A stretch of DNA of 64,000 nt from Gymnorhina tibicen. Its lineage: Eukaryota > Chordata > Aves > Passeriformes > Artamidae. The notes beneath the pieces are model-generated. The model was not told where the DNA came from. It was given only the letters and a program-made list of their open reading frames with translations, and did no database searches. Made by a program: the position numbers and the translations under genes. Position 1 is the stretch's first letter; each line of letters starts with the position of its first letter. Below, in pieces: positions 11,701 to 25,404 of this stretch. Location: assembly GCA_013399875.1 (NCBI GenBank), contig VXAZ01007504.1, positions 992,025 to 1,056,024 on the forward strand, read 5' to 3'.

Positions 11701-14700
11701 ACTGCTACCTGCTGTAGCAGGAGGGCTCCCAATATGACAGTGTGCATTCTCACTGAGATTACAGTGCTGAATGTTAATGCTGGTGCTCAGAAATGAAGCA
11801 GCAGGCAGTTACTTTGAAGAAAGTTGGTGGATGAATTTACTGCATGCTAGCTGGTTTTTTTCTCATTATCAGGGAAGGCAGGCTGAGCTACCCTGCACTC
11901 AGAGTGTCTCTCTGCACTGCAGAATGAAGGAGAGCAGCAGAGCTCAAGCTGTGGAGCTCTGAATGCCACACTCCTAATGTATATAACGAAGTGTTAACCT
12001 CATTGTGATAATGAAGTAGTAGTAGATACATGTCAAAGATGTGTAGCAGAAGAATACTTTTAGATTATTCATGATCTATTTACAGCTCTGCACTGTCTTC
12101 TAAGATGCAAATTTAAAAGCTGACAGAAAGTGCCTGACAGTATAGAGCTCTAATTCTAAACTGATATTTTAAATATATATTAACATTAACTTCATATCAG
12201 AAGATGTCAATGTCTAACAGCATACCCAAACTGAGCACCAATTAGGACTATGCCTACATCCTTTGCAGAATTTTTTTTATCAAGGCTATCAAAACCCCCT
12301 TTTCAACGACGGTAAATGTTCTCAAAGAGATAAAATGTTCATTCTTTGGCATGCAACAAACCTTCTAAGTGATAAAACTCTGCAGGTGTGTGGAAACATG
12401 GACACTGAAGCTGGTTTTGAACGTGTGTGTTGGTTTTGGTAGGATGAATTATACTGCAGGTCATTGATGGTTTTCAGCTACAAGTGTTGAAGCACCAAGT
12501 TGCCAAGCTTTTTCTATAGAAAAGAAAGTATCTTATCTAGGAATAAAGAATGATTACCTCTTGGAATAATTGTCATTGTTCACTGCTGGAAATTCAAAGC
12601 ATTTTGAACTTTTGTCTCCTATTATTCAGTATCTATTTGTAGAGAGATGCCATACAAGAAAAAAGCAGTTCTCATTTCTATACCTATGTAAGCCATGAAG
12701 AAATGTCATTTATCTCCTCCTTTTTGTGAAGTTTTTCTATGTTCTCTCCTTTGCACATTTGAAACTAACTACTTGGCCAGATGTAAGCTGGTCTTACCTC
12801 CCATCAGTCCAAGGCGGTGAATGTCACAATGAATCCAGAGAAATGTCTCCTTACCAATTTTAATTTTCACCACAAACACCAGTAAAGAAACAGAAACTCC
12901 GATCAGGGAACAATAAAAAATCTTTACATTAATGTCAGGAAAACTCCACCACATCTAGAAAGTCACTTTCTACCACTTTTTCTCAAGGAAACTGCCTTTC
13001 GTGAAAAGAATCCAGGCCCTTGGGGTTGATGTCTAGGACCTCTGTTTAGCTGTAGAGTGATGGCAGCTGCTTTTGTAAGAAGGAAGGCAGACCTGAAAGG
13101 TATGTCTCTTTTGGCTGCTTTCACTACAAGTCCCTGAACAGCACTAGCTTGAGGTGGAGACACAAATAGAGCCCACAGAGGTGAGCTGCAGGGACAGCTG
13201 TCAGTTCTGAAAATGATAATCCGTGTGATGATGACTTGTATTATGTCAATTGTTTTCAAGTGGATATTTAAGTATTTCTGAAAAGATACAATTTAATTTG
13301 GAGTGGTTGGTGGAGATGAGGACAAGAAGCACATTTCCTTTACTTGCCTGCCACTTTATCAAGAGCAACTCTTGTCTGATCTTGGTGTTTCTGTGCTCAA
13401 TCGTATATCCTGTTAAGAAACTCTCAAATTATTCCTGTTCACCAGAATGATACTTTTACAAAATCATGTGTAATTATGATTAAATATCAAAGAAATGCAC
13501 CACTTTTAGTAATAAAGTACAGACTAAGACAGTACAGGTGTAGGTCTCCAAAAAGGACGTGAAGACAAAGCTGAGTATTGCATCCAAACCCTCTACACTT
13601 AATGGAAAAATCAAACCTCTGCTCTGCCTCAGTAATGAGCTTCATGTTGCAGCCTACATGAAAATGTAGATGCCTGTCACATTGTCTAACTTTTTGATTT
13701 TTCTCTTCATAGCTTATCATCCAGATAGCTAGGTTCTCCATCTTGCCTTGTCTGTGTCAGCCCTCAAAGCCTAAATATATGTAAATAACAGATTAAAGAA
13801 CTTCCTTGAAACATTAACAATACCTTTCTATCATTTTTGTAAAATCCTGCATTTCTCTACAGCTATTATTTTTGTTACTAGACATTAATGTAAAAGAGGA
13901 TTTTTTAATTTGTTGTCTCTTTCAGCTTTATTTCACACCTCAAATCATAATCCATTTTGCCTAGGTAAGAATTATATACTAAATGCTTTTACCTCCAGTT
14001 TTCCAAAAGGCTGAAATGATTTTATTTCAGTGTTTTTCTAGCCAGTGAACAAATGTCTTTTTAAAAAAGTATTTCAAGGAAACAGAAAGCATCTCAGCTT
14101 GAAGAAGAAAAGTTCTCCCTGACTGCAACTCAAACATTTTGTTGTTGTGTCTGATGTGATCCTCCTGCTTTACAGAAAATATTATGAGCAGTTATGAAGG
14201 AACATTTTATTAATCAGCCATATTGCTGTAACACCTAGAGCAGAGAGAGGTGTTGCATTGTGGTAGGTGTTGTACAAGGGATCATTTCTGACGGGGAGCA
14301 GATGAACTCTCTATCACAGCAAGCACAGCTGTGGCAGGAGCAGCCGCTCCTATGCAAACAACACTAATAAAAAAGGAAATAAGACAGACGGAAGACCAGT
14401 TTCCTAGGAAGATCATTCCAGAGTGCTCTTCAAAAACCCATCTGTCTTTAAAAATAGGGCCTTGCATTCATTTTTGCTGACAAATAAGAATTGCATAGTA
14501 TGGGAGCAACAGAAACTGGATGCAAGTGGTGCCAGAGTAGCAGGGAAATGGGAGGCTACTCCCATACTGCCCATTTGGAGAATGTAATTGCATATGGGCA
14601 CAAATTGCAACTTGATCTATGTATCCAGATCTTCTGTTGGTTCTAATCCCTCTAGACCACTAAAATATGCCTAGTCAGTATGAGGTGACAGCTAGAGGCT

Positions 14701-16260
14701 TTAAAGATACTGAATTCTATGCCTACTTTGCCCTTCAAACTGCTGCACTTGGATTAACTGAGCTCTTCCCTCGTTCAACATGAGTCCGAGGGCTGCACAG
14801 TAAAGCTCATCAACAGACATGGTTAGTTACACAACAATTCTACATCAGGAAATCCATCTCTTTGCAGTGAAGTTTAATTTTTCTTTGGCAGAAAGAATAA
14901 AAGGGTTTTTTTTTGTTTTCTTGTTTGTTTCTTTAGTGCTGATATGTTCTGCATAATAAAATGCCCTATTTGAGAAGACAGTAACAAGCAGAGAGGAAGA
15001 AGCAAAAGAATCATATTCCCAGAGGGTTAATACGATCCCATGCTGTTAGAAAAATTGAGTCAGACCACCAGCTCCAGTCCAGCTGCCCAAATTAAGTGCA
15101 GTGAGGTGGGAATGCACCCAGTTTCTAGAGACTGACCAAAATCAGACTGCATCACCTTTTGTACTATCAACAGAACTGACTGGGAAAGTACCAGAAAATA
15201 GTTCATGGCTCTCATGCTAGTCTGTCACTTAAAAGGCTTTTCATTTCCTGTTTCACAGAAGTTCTACATGTTAAATTTTGAAAACAAAACAAATGGAAAA
15301 GTGTATCTACAAAAAATCCCATTAGCTATGTGATGGATTTCTTTACCACTTCAAGAAACAGCGCAAAGGGTTCACAGATTAATGTCTTAACCATTTAACA
15401 AAGAAAAGTTTACAATTTTCTGGATTAAGCTCTTCACTGAGTTCAAGCAACCATATCTCTGTACAAAGTGCTTAGAGGAAATAATATTAATTCCCCTTTA
15501 TCTCTGAAAAGGGGAAAAAGCCCTCCTTACAAACTGTAAATGCTGGGAAGAATTGATTCTTGAAGTGAGTAACCCTGGAAATTCATGTAAGAAGCCAGTA
15601 GCAGAAAAATTAAGCAATGGAATGTAGGATGGCCTAAAAGCAAGGCAAGGCAGTTTGCATCTGTATTGCCCCTTGAGTTCATCTGGAGAGCTGGCCAGGA
15701 AGCTGCTGCACTGGAAATAACCATGAGATCCATAAAAGGGATAGGAAATGTCCCGGTTAGTGCTGCTGCTGCAGGTGTTACAGACCCCGAAGGACCTCGC
15801 TGGTGGGCGTGACTGGGAGAGAGCGGTGGTTTGCCAGAGTGATGAGGGACAGTAATGCCACAAGAGGATGAACTGGGGTAAGAAGGTGGTCTGCATGGAT
15901 AAAGACATTATACAAGGCACACAATAACTTCACAGTGAGTGATAATATTCAAAATAACTTCAGTATCTCCTTGTAGAAACAGCAGTCTCAGTAATTTCCA
16001 TGTATTGCCTTCATCTGACACCGAGAAGGTAATGAAACCTCACAAAGACAATGCTACAAGGGTCTCTTTGCCCTTATTTTTTTTCCTGTGCATGGCAGAC
16101 AATTATTTATTTTTGTGCTCATCAGCCCCTGTGACAGGGTGAACATAAGGCCTCCTTTAGGTATAACTCCAGTATCACCACTTTCTAAACAAGAATGACG
16201 TGTCCAGCAAGCATCCTGCTACACACACATCATTGTCCCAGGTATAAAGTGAAGTCTTAC

Positions 16261-16354
16261 CTATAACTTTTCCTAGGAATAGTGCCTTTGGGGAATTGAA
16301 CTGAATGTCAGATGTGGCTGGCAGGCTGTAACTTGTTGGAGGGTAGTGATCAAG
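16261..16354 (-). CDS. CNTNAP2: CNTNAP (likely CNTNAP2) exon, third part of laminin-G 4
   Basis: This 94-nt minus-strand exon is bounded by an AG acceptor after a pyrimidine-rich tract (rc of 16355-16370) and a GTAAG donor (rc of 16256-16260). Reading from phase 0 gives 31 residues beginning Leu-Asp-His-Tyr-Pro-Pro-Thr-Ser-Tyr and ending Phe-Leu-Gly-Lys-Val-Ile, plus the first base of the next codon. The pattern LDHYP...SYxLP...FNSPKxLFLGKVI is the known continuation of laminin-G 4 in CNTNAP2, directly following the exon at 29317-29450, whose end is also phase 0. Other Caspr paralogs (CNTNAP3/4/5) diverge strongly in this segment as I recall them. The exon contains no methionine, so simple ORF finding misses it. 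The next exon, which should complete the domain, was not found in the window. Confidence 0.93.
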
Positions 16355-19300
16355 CTGGAGAAAGAGAAAAGAAATGATGAGTATTTTGAACTGATTTGCT
16401 TATTACAGTTCTGATGAATCAAGTCTACTTCAGGGAGTTTATGCCATCACTTACAACTGTTTAATACACTTTACTTTCGTTTTCATAATGGGAAAACAAC
16501 AGTAAACACCCTTCCTTCCGTATCTGCCATCTCCACAGTTCCCAAGGCCTGGAGAATACCTATACTGAATATATTTTTTTCTCATTGCTGTAGAATCACA
16601 TCAGTTTTTGCTTATGCGCTCTTCAATTGCTAAATATAACAACACCATCAATAATAAAACAATTTTTTCTCTCCATAGAAATAGATTTCCATTTGGGACC
16701 TACGTTACTGCTAAAGCTAGATTTACATAGCTGGGAATTTGAGACTAATTCAGGTGTTAGGCATTTTTCTTTTCTCTCAGAAAAGTCATAAATAAGGCAT
16801 TCTTTTTTGGCAGTTCATGCTTATTACTTTCTTGTTGAGAATGTTGTTCAATTTGATTGTGATGATGCCTATTGAAATCTAAATAAATTCAAGAGTAATC
16901 AACTTAGCTAAATAGTTTAATCTATAGGAAATGCGTATTGTCCCCGATATGACACAGCAATCATGTTACATTAGCATATTTCCCCCTGGTTTTTAGCTAT
17001 TTAACAGAAAAATGTGAAGAAAGAGAGTAATAAAATGAATTGCCTATGCTTAGTAATAGTGCTATTAACACAGTTTAATATAGCTCAATAGAGTTTTGAT
17101 GTTCACATTTCATAAAGGTAATTGGGATGAATTTTTATCTTTACTGTTGTTCTTTATTTTCTCAGGTTTACGTGTGTATTACACAGGCTTAAAGAGGACA
17201 GAACAGTAATAGTTTATTTTATTCTAGCCTTGCCTTGGCACAAAACAGGATAGAAACTCATAAATGTGATTTAAGACTTTGCAGGGCACAATAGACTGCA
17301 GAAGTAATTCTCAAGAAATGGCAGCTCTACAGGGCGTGCAGTATTTCCACATATCTTTCTGCCATATTTCTAATTTCAAGAAGGTTATTGTGGATTACTT
17401 TTTTTAAATGATACTGCAAATGCTCAGTTCAGTGGTTAAAAGTAAATGAATGGCAAGTAGTGTAGACCTGAAGGGCTGAATCCCCTGATACCCAGGAATA
17501 CTGTGAGCTCAGATAGTTGTAAAACCTACTGGTGTCATGAATCTGCAGAGGCAACAATCTCAAAAAGCGATAATAATTGGAGGAGTTCTGTCTTTCTTAT
17601 AATTCCCCATAAAACCCCAAGAAGAAAAGTGTATATATACAGTACGCAGGAAAAACAGTCCCTGCAGATTGCAAAAAAGGTCTAGCAAGTCTTAATGTTC
17701 AGAAATGATTTTTAATTTATCACAACTAGTATTCACACAGATTATTTTGAGATAAGTACATGGAAAAACATAGTTCCATCTTCTTACTCAGAAAATAAGG
17801 AGCTTCAGTTTGTTCAGAGTATCTTGAGCAGTTTTTCTTAGATTTTTAATAAAGAGCAGAAATACACATTTTACCTGAAATCAGAGTTATATAAATTCAA
17901 TTTAAAAAGAGTTATTTTTGAAAGGGTGTAGTCAAGTGAATAAAAAGGGTTGAAATACAAAACAGATCTCAACCTCAACCACCTCAGGCCCTACTAAGTA
18001 CAGACTCCAGTTAAGTGCTTACTATTGGTTTTCCTGATGGAAGGGAAATGTTCCAGCATCCAACATGGCAAGTGCCAGACCCATTTTCAATGGGAACTGC
18101 AGGCATATTAGGTGAAAAAAATTCCCTTCTTATTTCAGGAAACAAATAGGAATGGCTCAGGTCTCTCATGGTATCTATCCTTGTGGTTATTAAATGAAAG
18201 GTGTAGACTTTAGAGATGTGTATCAGGTAAAGATTGGTGAAGCCTAAAATCCACAAAACACTGATTCTCCATTCTCTTATATGTCAAGAGGTTAACCTCA
18301 TGTAACTTCTTTGCCTGAAGTGGAATTGCTTCCAATACATACACAGGATTCATCTTCTAGGTTTTCCTTTTATTAATATGACTTCAAACATGCTGAAGTA
18401 ACTCTGATGAAATAATCTGGCATTCTACTACATACACTGGTATCTGTCAGTATCATCAACATAGAGGTTCTTTCTTTTTCAGAATCAATCTGGAGCAATT
18501 TTAAAATATTTCTTTTTGTTGTGATCTGGAATCTGAGCAGTGGTGTTGATCAGATCATCATTAATCAGATAAAATATGAATAAGTTAAAATAATTATCGA
18601 TCTATGATTTAACTTATTGACGTATGGTGGATGTCCTAAAGCAGTAGCCGTGTGTCCATTGTCAGAGTAACAAGTCATTAGTAACAAGGAATAAAAAACC
18701 CATCCCTGCCTAATGCACATACTGCCTCTACCTGGGTACACTGGTTGTGTCTGCAGGACATACATCAAAAGGAAAAGTCAATTTAAACGGTGAACCACTG
18801 TGAACATTTACATGCACGATTACAGAATATCAAATCCTGCCAGCTGCTGTGTGATAAGACTCCCTTTGTCTTCAGGTAGTGTTCAGGATGTGGAAAAGCT
18901 CTCTCTTTCCCCATCTTGGAACAGGTTAGTTAGCAGTAACCTTGGCCAGATTTAAAAAAAACAAACCCAAAAGTGCTTCCAGGGACCTCACCTTCCCTTG
19001 GGACTTCAGCATAGCAGAGCGTTCCAACCTGGTTCAGAGGCAAAAGGGGTTGCAACAATGAGGCTAATGATGTGCTACATTGCAGGCTGTAACAGATACA
19101 GGCACTTTACTGCTAAGGTTTGCTCGTTTAAACAGATCTCCTGTACTGAATAAAAACCTGAATCTATCCGCTCACATGTATTTTTCACATCTTGTTGAAG
19201 TCAAGGAAAGATATTCCAATGGGTTCAGCTTTGGGTTGTTTTAATGGCTGTCTGAAGTTTTGGGTTGTTCTGATTCCTAGTTAAAAAAAATCTCTATTTA

Positions 19301-19581
19301 AAAGCTGTCGATATCAATATTCTGGGGCAAACATTTCTGATTAGGGAATAGAGCCAGCTCCTGCTTTACTGCCAGCTCTGGCATCTCTTGTCAGGGGACA
19401 CCTGCACTGCTTTCCACAGCTTTGAGCAGCGCCCTTCTCTAATCCTGGCACGTGGAATGAAATGATGCACCGCAAGACAGCGGGTCTAGGGAACAGTGGG
19501 TCAGGGAATAGGGAGATTTCTGTCCACTTGCTTTTATTGCATGTCTTTTTACTAAACTAGAATTACCTAATAAAAGAAACC

Positions 19582-19601
19582 TTTTTTTTTTTTTTTTTTT
19601 T
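19582..19601. repeat. Poly-T run, 20 bases
   Basis: This is an uninterrupted T20 on the plus strand, or A20 on the gene strand. It could be the tail of an old retroposed sequence, but I recognise nothing adjoining it. Confidence 0.9.
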
Positions 19602-22600
19602 AAGAGACACTCGACCTAGGGTTTCTCCACAGGTCTGTTAAGTTAAAGCACCGTGCTGAATTATTTCCAAAGTAGTATATGACTGCCATCCAGTGGGGGC
19701 TCCAGTGTAAGCAGCTGGAACGGAGCAGCCTGCAGTCTTTGCATGAAATACTAGCCTATCAGTTTAATAGAAGACACATAATAAAAAAGGAATTAGGGGT
19801 GTCAAATGATATTTGAAAAAAGTTATTACATTATTTAATGAAAATTAAATAGAACTCCTGTATACACAGATGTTGATGTCATGGTTTTGTATTAAATAAC
19901 AGTTTTAAAATTATATTTTAAGATTTTTCATTACAGCTACTTTTCTTTAAAAACTCAATAATTTCATTTGAGCCTGATTTAAACATACAGTGAGGCTTTG
20001 AGTGTTACACACATGAAAATAGGTGGCAGTTTCTGAGGAACTTGCAGTTTCAGTTCTGAAGTCACATCACGCCAAAGCAGACTGCCTTTTTCTGAAGTTG
20101 TTTGGATTTAAGCAGAAGTTCAATAAAATGCTCTTTCTTTTAAATTACTGTTCACTTAGATAATAAAAGTAATCTTGATGGGAGTTCTGAGATTAACAGA
20201 GATATCAGTCTAAGGGCAAACATAATGTCTGCATGACCTTAGTAGTCTCAGTGAAAAAAAAGGTATAAACACAAACGCATACCTTATATTCACCCTGTGG
20301 ACATATTCACATCTGAATAATTGTCAACCCAGCCTGTGTACTGCTATAAAGTTAAGGTTTTTCTCTATGCTGGAGATATTTTATTAACAAAATTGTCAAA
20401 ATCAGATGGAATAATAATGCTGTAAGGCTTAATCTCACACCATCTGATGTCAATACAGCTCTGCTATTGACCTCAGCAATAGCAGGATAAAGAAGGGGAT
20501 GTTACCATCATGATCAGTGTAGTATTTCTCTTCTGCATTATGATGATGATTTATCATTTGTGTTACAAACCTCCAGTCCTGAACAAGGGCTTTTTGTGCT
20601 AAGTTTTATAATAATACATAACAAAAAAAGTTCCTACTCAAAAATGCCTACAAAGTTAGAACAGACTAGGCACGAGACCCCAAGAAAATAACAAGGTGGT
20701 ATGCAGGTGTTTAGATGGAGCTCCTCACAAGTATGATAGCAGTGTATGAGAAAGCAGGAAGTTGACTATGAGAATCAAATGGGAGGTATTATAACATTCT
20801 TTTCATTGGTGAAAGACAGATGATTATGCACCTGCTAAAAGGTTAGGAAAAGACTTACAAGCAATGTTTTTAATATTGTGATATTTGATTTTAGTTTTTT
20901 TTTTTTCTAGTACAACAGGAAAGGAGCAGATTGGAGTGGTAATTGTGCAATTCCTTATTCCAGGCTGATCACGGCCACTCTTACTGCAATTCAGCTCCTT
21001 CCTTAGTGTGGCACTAGCGCTCCGCTGATGTGTTTTTGATGGGTCAGGTCCTTGACCCAGGTTAGTGCAGATCAGATCAGAGCCAGAGCAGGGACGAGCC
21101 ATGGACTGTAAATGAGTAGTGGGTCCAGGGAAACAGGCAGGACCATAAACCCAGCATTTTTTACTGCCGTAGACTGTCACAGACCTGCAGCCTCACTGCT
21201 CATCTGGAACATAGGAGGAGGCACACACTTCACCAGTGTGATGTAAGGCAAACTAAAGGTTTGCATTGTGCTTTGAGCTCCACAGATGAAATTTCTATAG
21301 AGGTATAGTAAATACTATTTTAGGAACCACTCCTAAAAATCTGTTTTGCTGGTTTAATGCACTGATTTGGCCTTTAGCATTTTTTAAAAATAAAGGTCAA
21401 CTACAGTATTTTATGATAAAGTCTCTATTATGCAGGGATTTGTATTAAATATGTGATTAACATTTGATACAGACAGAAAAAACATAGATACATTGCAGAA
21501 AAAAATAAAACAAATATAAAGGTTTTTTTTTTCTGGTTTAAAACTTGAATCGTTTATGTGCAGAAAGCTTGTATATATACCTGAAAGCTGCTGTTGCTCT
21601 GCTAAATAATGACAGGGATAATTTGCCTCCCGTTAAAAAACAACGCAATTTCGGATAAAATTTAGTGGAAATGTAGAAACATAACTCAAAATGTAGCAGA
21701 AGCACTGATAAGGAAAGGCACACTATTTAGTTTGGCTGCCTTCAATTGAAACAATTGTCTGATGCTTCTTTCACATCTGTTGACTTTTTATTGCTCTCTT
21801 TAGTAGATGAATTACAATAAATGTTAACAGAAGCAATAGCAAGTCATATAATGCCAAGTCATTAAAATTAAAGAGATCTACCTCAGGTACCTAAAGATGA
21901 CTTTCACAGGACATTAATTTGTTCAATGTGTGCTTCCATATAATGGAAATCACCTATTTCATGGTAGGTTTTGACTTTTTCAGCTTTGTCTTGGACTCTG
22001 GAATTAGTTAATGATTTTTTTGTTCTTTCCTTGTTTCTTTAATTCCAATAAAATTGTATCAAACCAGCAGTCACACAAGCCGAGGAAGAGACACACACAC
22101 ACTCATCCCTGAAAATACATTATAGAAGAAGGAAAGAGTTTCAGCATAAGCCAGTGTAAGTAACATGTTTGGGAGGTGGATAAGCCTGCTGATACGCTCT
22201 GCAGACCTTTGCTCTGCTCTGATATGCAGACTCAGGAAATATCAGACTGTACCATGCTCCCTTCTGACCTGAAGGGCCTTAGCTTTATTTCCAAGGAAAA
22301 CGGGGGTGTGGAGTGAGGAAGATATTTCACTTCTGGGTCTTATCATGATATGTGGCCTAGACATGGGCAAAGTTTGGGACAAGGCAGCTGAAACGTGACT
22401 TTGAATCCAGCAACACAAGCTCTGCTAAATAGATATGAGAAGGATGAATATGTAAAAGAGTTATTCCCCTATGGAGGGGTTTTACAGGACAGAAAGTAAA
22501 GAGGAATATTCTCCCAAAAGGCCTCTAAGTTTGAAACTATCTCAGCTGATGCAGAAGGTAAAAGTTTTGTAAAGATATATACTTTCTCAGCCTGAGATGG

Positions 22601-23294
22601 GGATGTATGGATCATGTTTTTCCCATTGTACATCTGCCAATAAGAGAAAGATCTGATGCCATGTCCTGATTTTCAGGGTGAGGATATTCCACCCGCTCAT
22701 TTATTGAAGTGAAAGGAGTTCTGGTTTTTGAAAACATTTTGTCTGGCCTTCACCAAGCTGAGATTCAATGGAGGTGTGCTGGCTTACCTTGGCAGATGCC
22801 ACCAACCAACTCTATCACACACAAAAGGGAAGCAGAAATCATTCATTTATGAGGTTCCTGTCTACCCATAACTACTCTTTTTAACTGAAATATTGTGAGT
22901 CACACTGCAAAATAAAGAAATTGAGTAAATTCAGTGAAGGTTTAAATCAACAAAACTGCTCGGAGCTCACGGTCATTCTGTGAGCACAAAAGAACGGGTA
23001 AAAAAATTAATAATCAGTGAATTATTTTTTCATTTCTGATTCTGGTACACACAATTGAAATTCTGTTCTGCTGTTTCTTGCTGTTGTTTACAGACACTTT
23101 TGAGTATTGAACACCTGGTCATTTGCAACATCTGTAACATCCTTATAGTTGGAGGGAACTTGAATTATGCAAAGATCAGGGTCTGTAATTATTTATATTT
23201 TGGAAACCAGATGTTGCTTAGGGTTATAGGCATGATATACTTTATCAATAAAGCTTTGTTTTAGTTTCAAAAGTTTATTGATATCTATTGATAA

Positions 23295-23331
23295 CTTTTT
23301 ATGCTTTAACTTTTTTTTATGCTTTAACTTT
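23295..23331. repeat. Tandem duplication of TTTTATGCTTTAACTT
   Basis: Two consecutive copies of 'ttttatgctttaactt' are separated by a few T, with a period of about 19 bp. This is a local AT-rich slippage product. Confidence 0.8.
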
Positions 23332-25107
23332 GTCACCTATTTGTGAATAAAACCCCACAAAACCCTGTATTTTCAAACCCGAGCGAAAACCACTTTCTTG
23401 TGACTTCTGATTGAAAATAGAGCTTAGCAGTTATGGGTAAACTAAGTGCTAATGCATTAAACATGCAGATCTAATGTATGGCTCTGCTCTAGAAAATGGT
23501 CTGAGTTTGCCTTCCTGTGGCACTACCATTTTGGGTAATATATTGCCACTACAGAAGGGCAATACATAGTGAAAAGGATATAGCCCCAGGGATTTTAAAT
23601 AATTCATTTCAGCAGGAAGGCCTTTACTATTGATAGAACAAACGATTTTTTTTTCCCTTTAAGCAAAATGTGTTTGGAAATTCATTAATTATTCTTTCAA
23701 TATAATAGAATTACCTGGGTATTAGGAAAAGAAGCAGAGGGTTAACTGTTGCATTGATGTTAACTATGGGTTACATGTTTTACCTGTGATTAAAGTCCTG
23801 GATACTTAAGACATGTTTTATTCATGTCAGCGGCTACGGAATTTGTAAATACTCTCTGACTGGTTCCTTTCAAATCATGAACAGTACTTCCCCATTCCCT
23901 ACCAGTGAAACGTTAGCTAAACCAGCCTTCAAATTAATCTGGTGTCTAGACAATTTACAGCACTACCCAAAGGAGGCTGAGGCAGCAGAATTCCCAGAAA
24001 ATGAAGGAAATAAATAAAGATGGTATTTCTACATCATTTAGATGGCATAACAAACATTACCATTTCTAATCCTAGGGTAACTGTTTTCAAAATGTGACTC
24101 AAAAGGGAGAGTTTTCAGAGAAGACTTAAAAAATTTGATTTATGTCTCAAAAACTATAGACGGGTGAGGGTATACTAAAATAGATCAGTTTATTTAGCAT
24201 CTTGCAGACAAGATGAAAAGATGTTTTAATCAGCATCTGTAAGAAAGTGTGAAGGGGAGTGACACCTGACACTAAATATTTCTTTCATCTGTCAAGTATA
24301 GACACAAAGATCCCAAAGTTAAATGTTGAAGTCTGCAGAATTCAAACTGTAAATTAGGTGCAAATTCTTTATAAGGATGGTGCTTATGCACCATAAGACA
24401 TAGCCAAAGGATATGGTAAATTTTCTATAATTTGAAGTCTTTAAAATAAAGATGAAATGTCTTTCTAGAAAATTTATTTTACTGCTATCATTATTTTTGG
24501 GTTAGCTATCTGCAGAAAATAATTTGGGGATTTTTTTATGGCCTCTTTTAAGCAATAGCTCCAGCAGTGATCATTCTGTTGAGGGTTCAAAATACAGGCA
24601 ATACAATAGTTAAGTGTGATTCTACAGCATCAGTAATGATGGGAGATGAAATTATAGCCTCACTGAAGTCTATGAGAAAGTTCCCACTCCCTTTAATGAG
24701 AACAAAATTTAATCTACAATTATAAAATCTTTGATACATTCATTGCATTTAAGATGGGGATTATATGCAGACTGCTTTGCCCCACTTCACCCATTTTATT
24801 TTGTTGCTATTATGTTTACCATTTTATTTTGTAATTCAGATTAGTTTTGAATTAACTTTGTATGATTTACATTTTTAAAGCATCTAGGAGTTTGCAATTG
24901 TTATCTCTTTTCAAGTAGTGCAGAGCTCAAAATGGAAATGGACTTGCAAAAATTCTGTTTCTTTTTGATTTCATTTGGGTAAGGGTAAAATATTCCATTG
25001 ACCATTTTTCACAAATATGGGTATATACTCTTGCTTGTGTTATAAATGAATCGGTTAATTCACGCTCAGATATGAAATATACTGTTAAATTGTGTCTTAG
25101 ATCCTGG

Positions 25108-25404
25108 NNNNNNNNNNNNNNNNNNNNNNNNNNNNNNNNNNNNNNNNNNNNNNNNNNNNNNNNNNNNNNNNNNNNNNNNNNNNNNNNNNNNNNNNNNNNN
25201 NNNNNNNNNNNNNNNNNNNNNNNNNNNNNNNNNNNNNNNNNNNNNNNNNNNNNNNNNNNNNNNNNNNNNNNNNNNNNNNNNNNNNNNNNNNNNNNNNNNN
25301 NNNNNNNNNNNNNNNNNNNNNNNNNNNNNNNNNNNNNNNNNNNNNNNNNNNNNNNNNNNNNNNNNNNNNNNNNNNNNNNNNNNNNNNNNNNNNNNNNNNN
25401 NNNN
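25108..25404. other. Assembly gap (297 N)
   Basis: A run of N fills 25108-25404. Any open frame drawn across it is an artefact. The gap sits inside the large intron between the second and third parts of laminin-G 4. The expected exons on either side join in phase without needing sequence from the gap. Confidence 0.99.

Larger units (their letters stand above)
1..16260. other. Non-coding flank/intron 3' of the last recognised CNTNAP exon
   Basis: After the minus-strand exon ending at 16261 the gene should continue into lower coordinates, with an exon closing laminin-G 4 and then the membrane span and tail. I searched the minus strand for the expected family signatures (the Gly-Cys-Leu near the end of laminin-G 4, the Pro-Leu-Lys-Ala-Ala segment, a transmembrane helix) and found none. 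The interval is therefore most likely a large intron. It holds a CR1 copy (about 838-1548), an LTR-like element (4383-4561), a pentanucleotide satellite (8201-8310), a hexanucleotide repeat (8669-8720), a small duplication of a 15-bp word (6731-6745 and 6765-6779) and several A/T homopolymer runs. Open frames here, up to 146 codons, show no recognisable domain. I see nothing else that I can name. Confidence 0.6.

Noticed and set aside
15498..15920. 140-codon minus-strand open frame close to the last exon.
   Set aside because: It has no similarity to the CNTNAP tail or membrane span, nor to any family I know.
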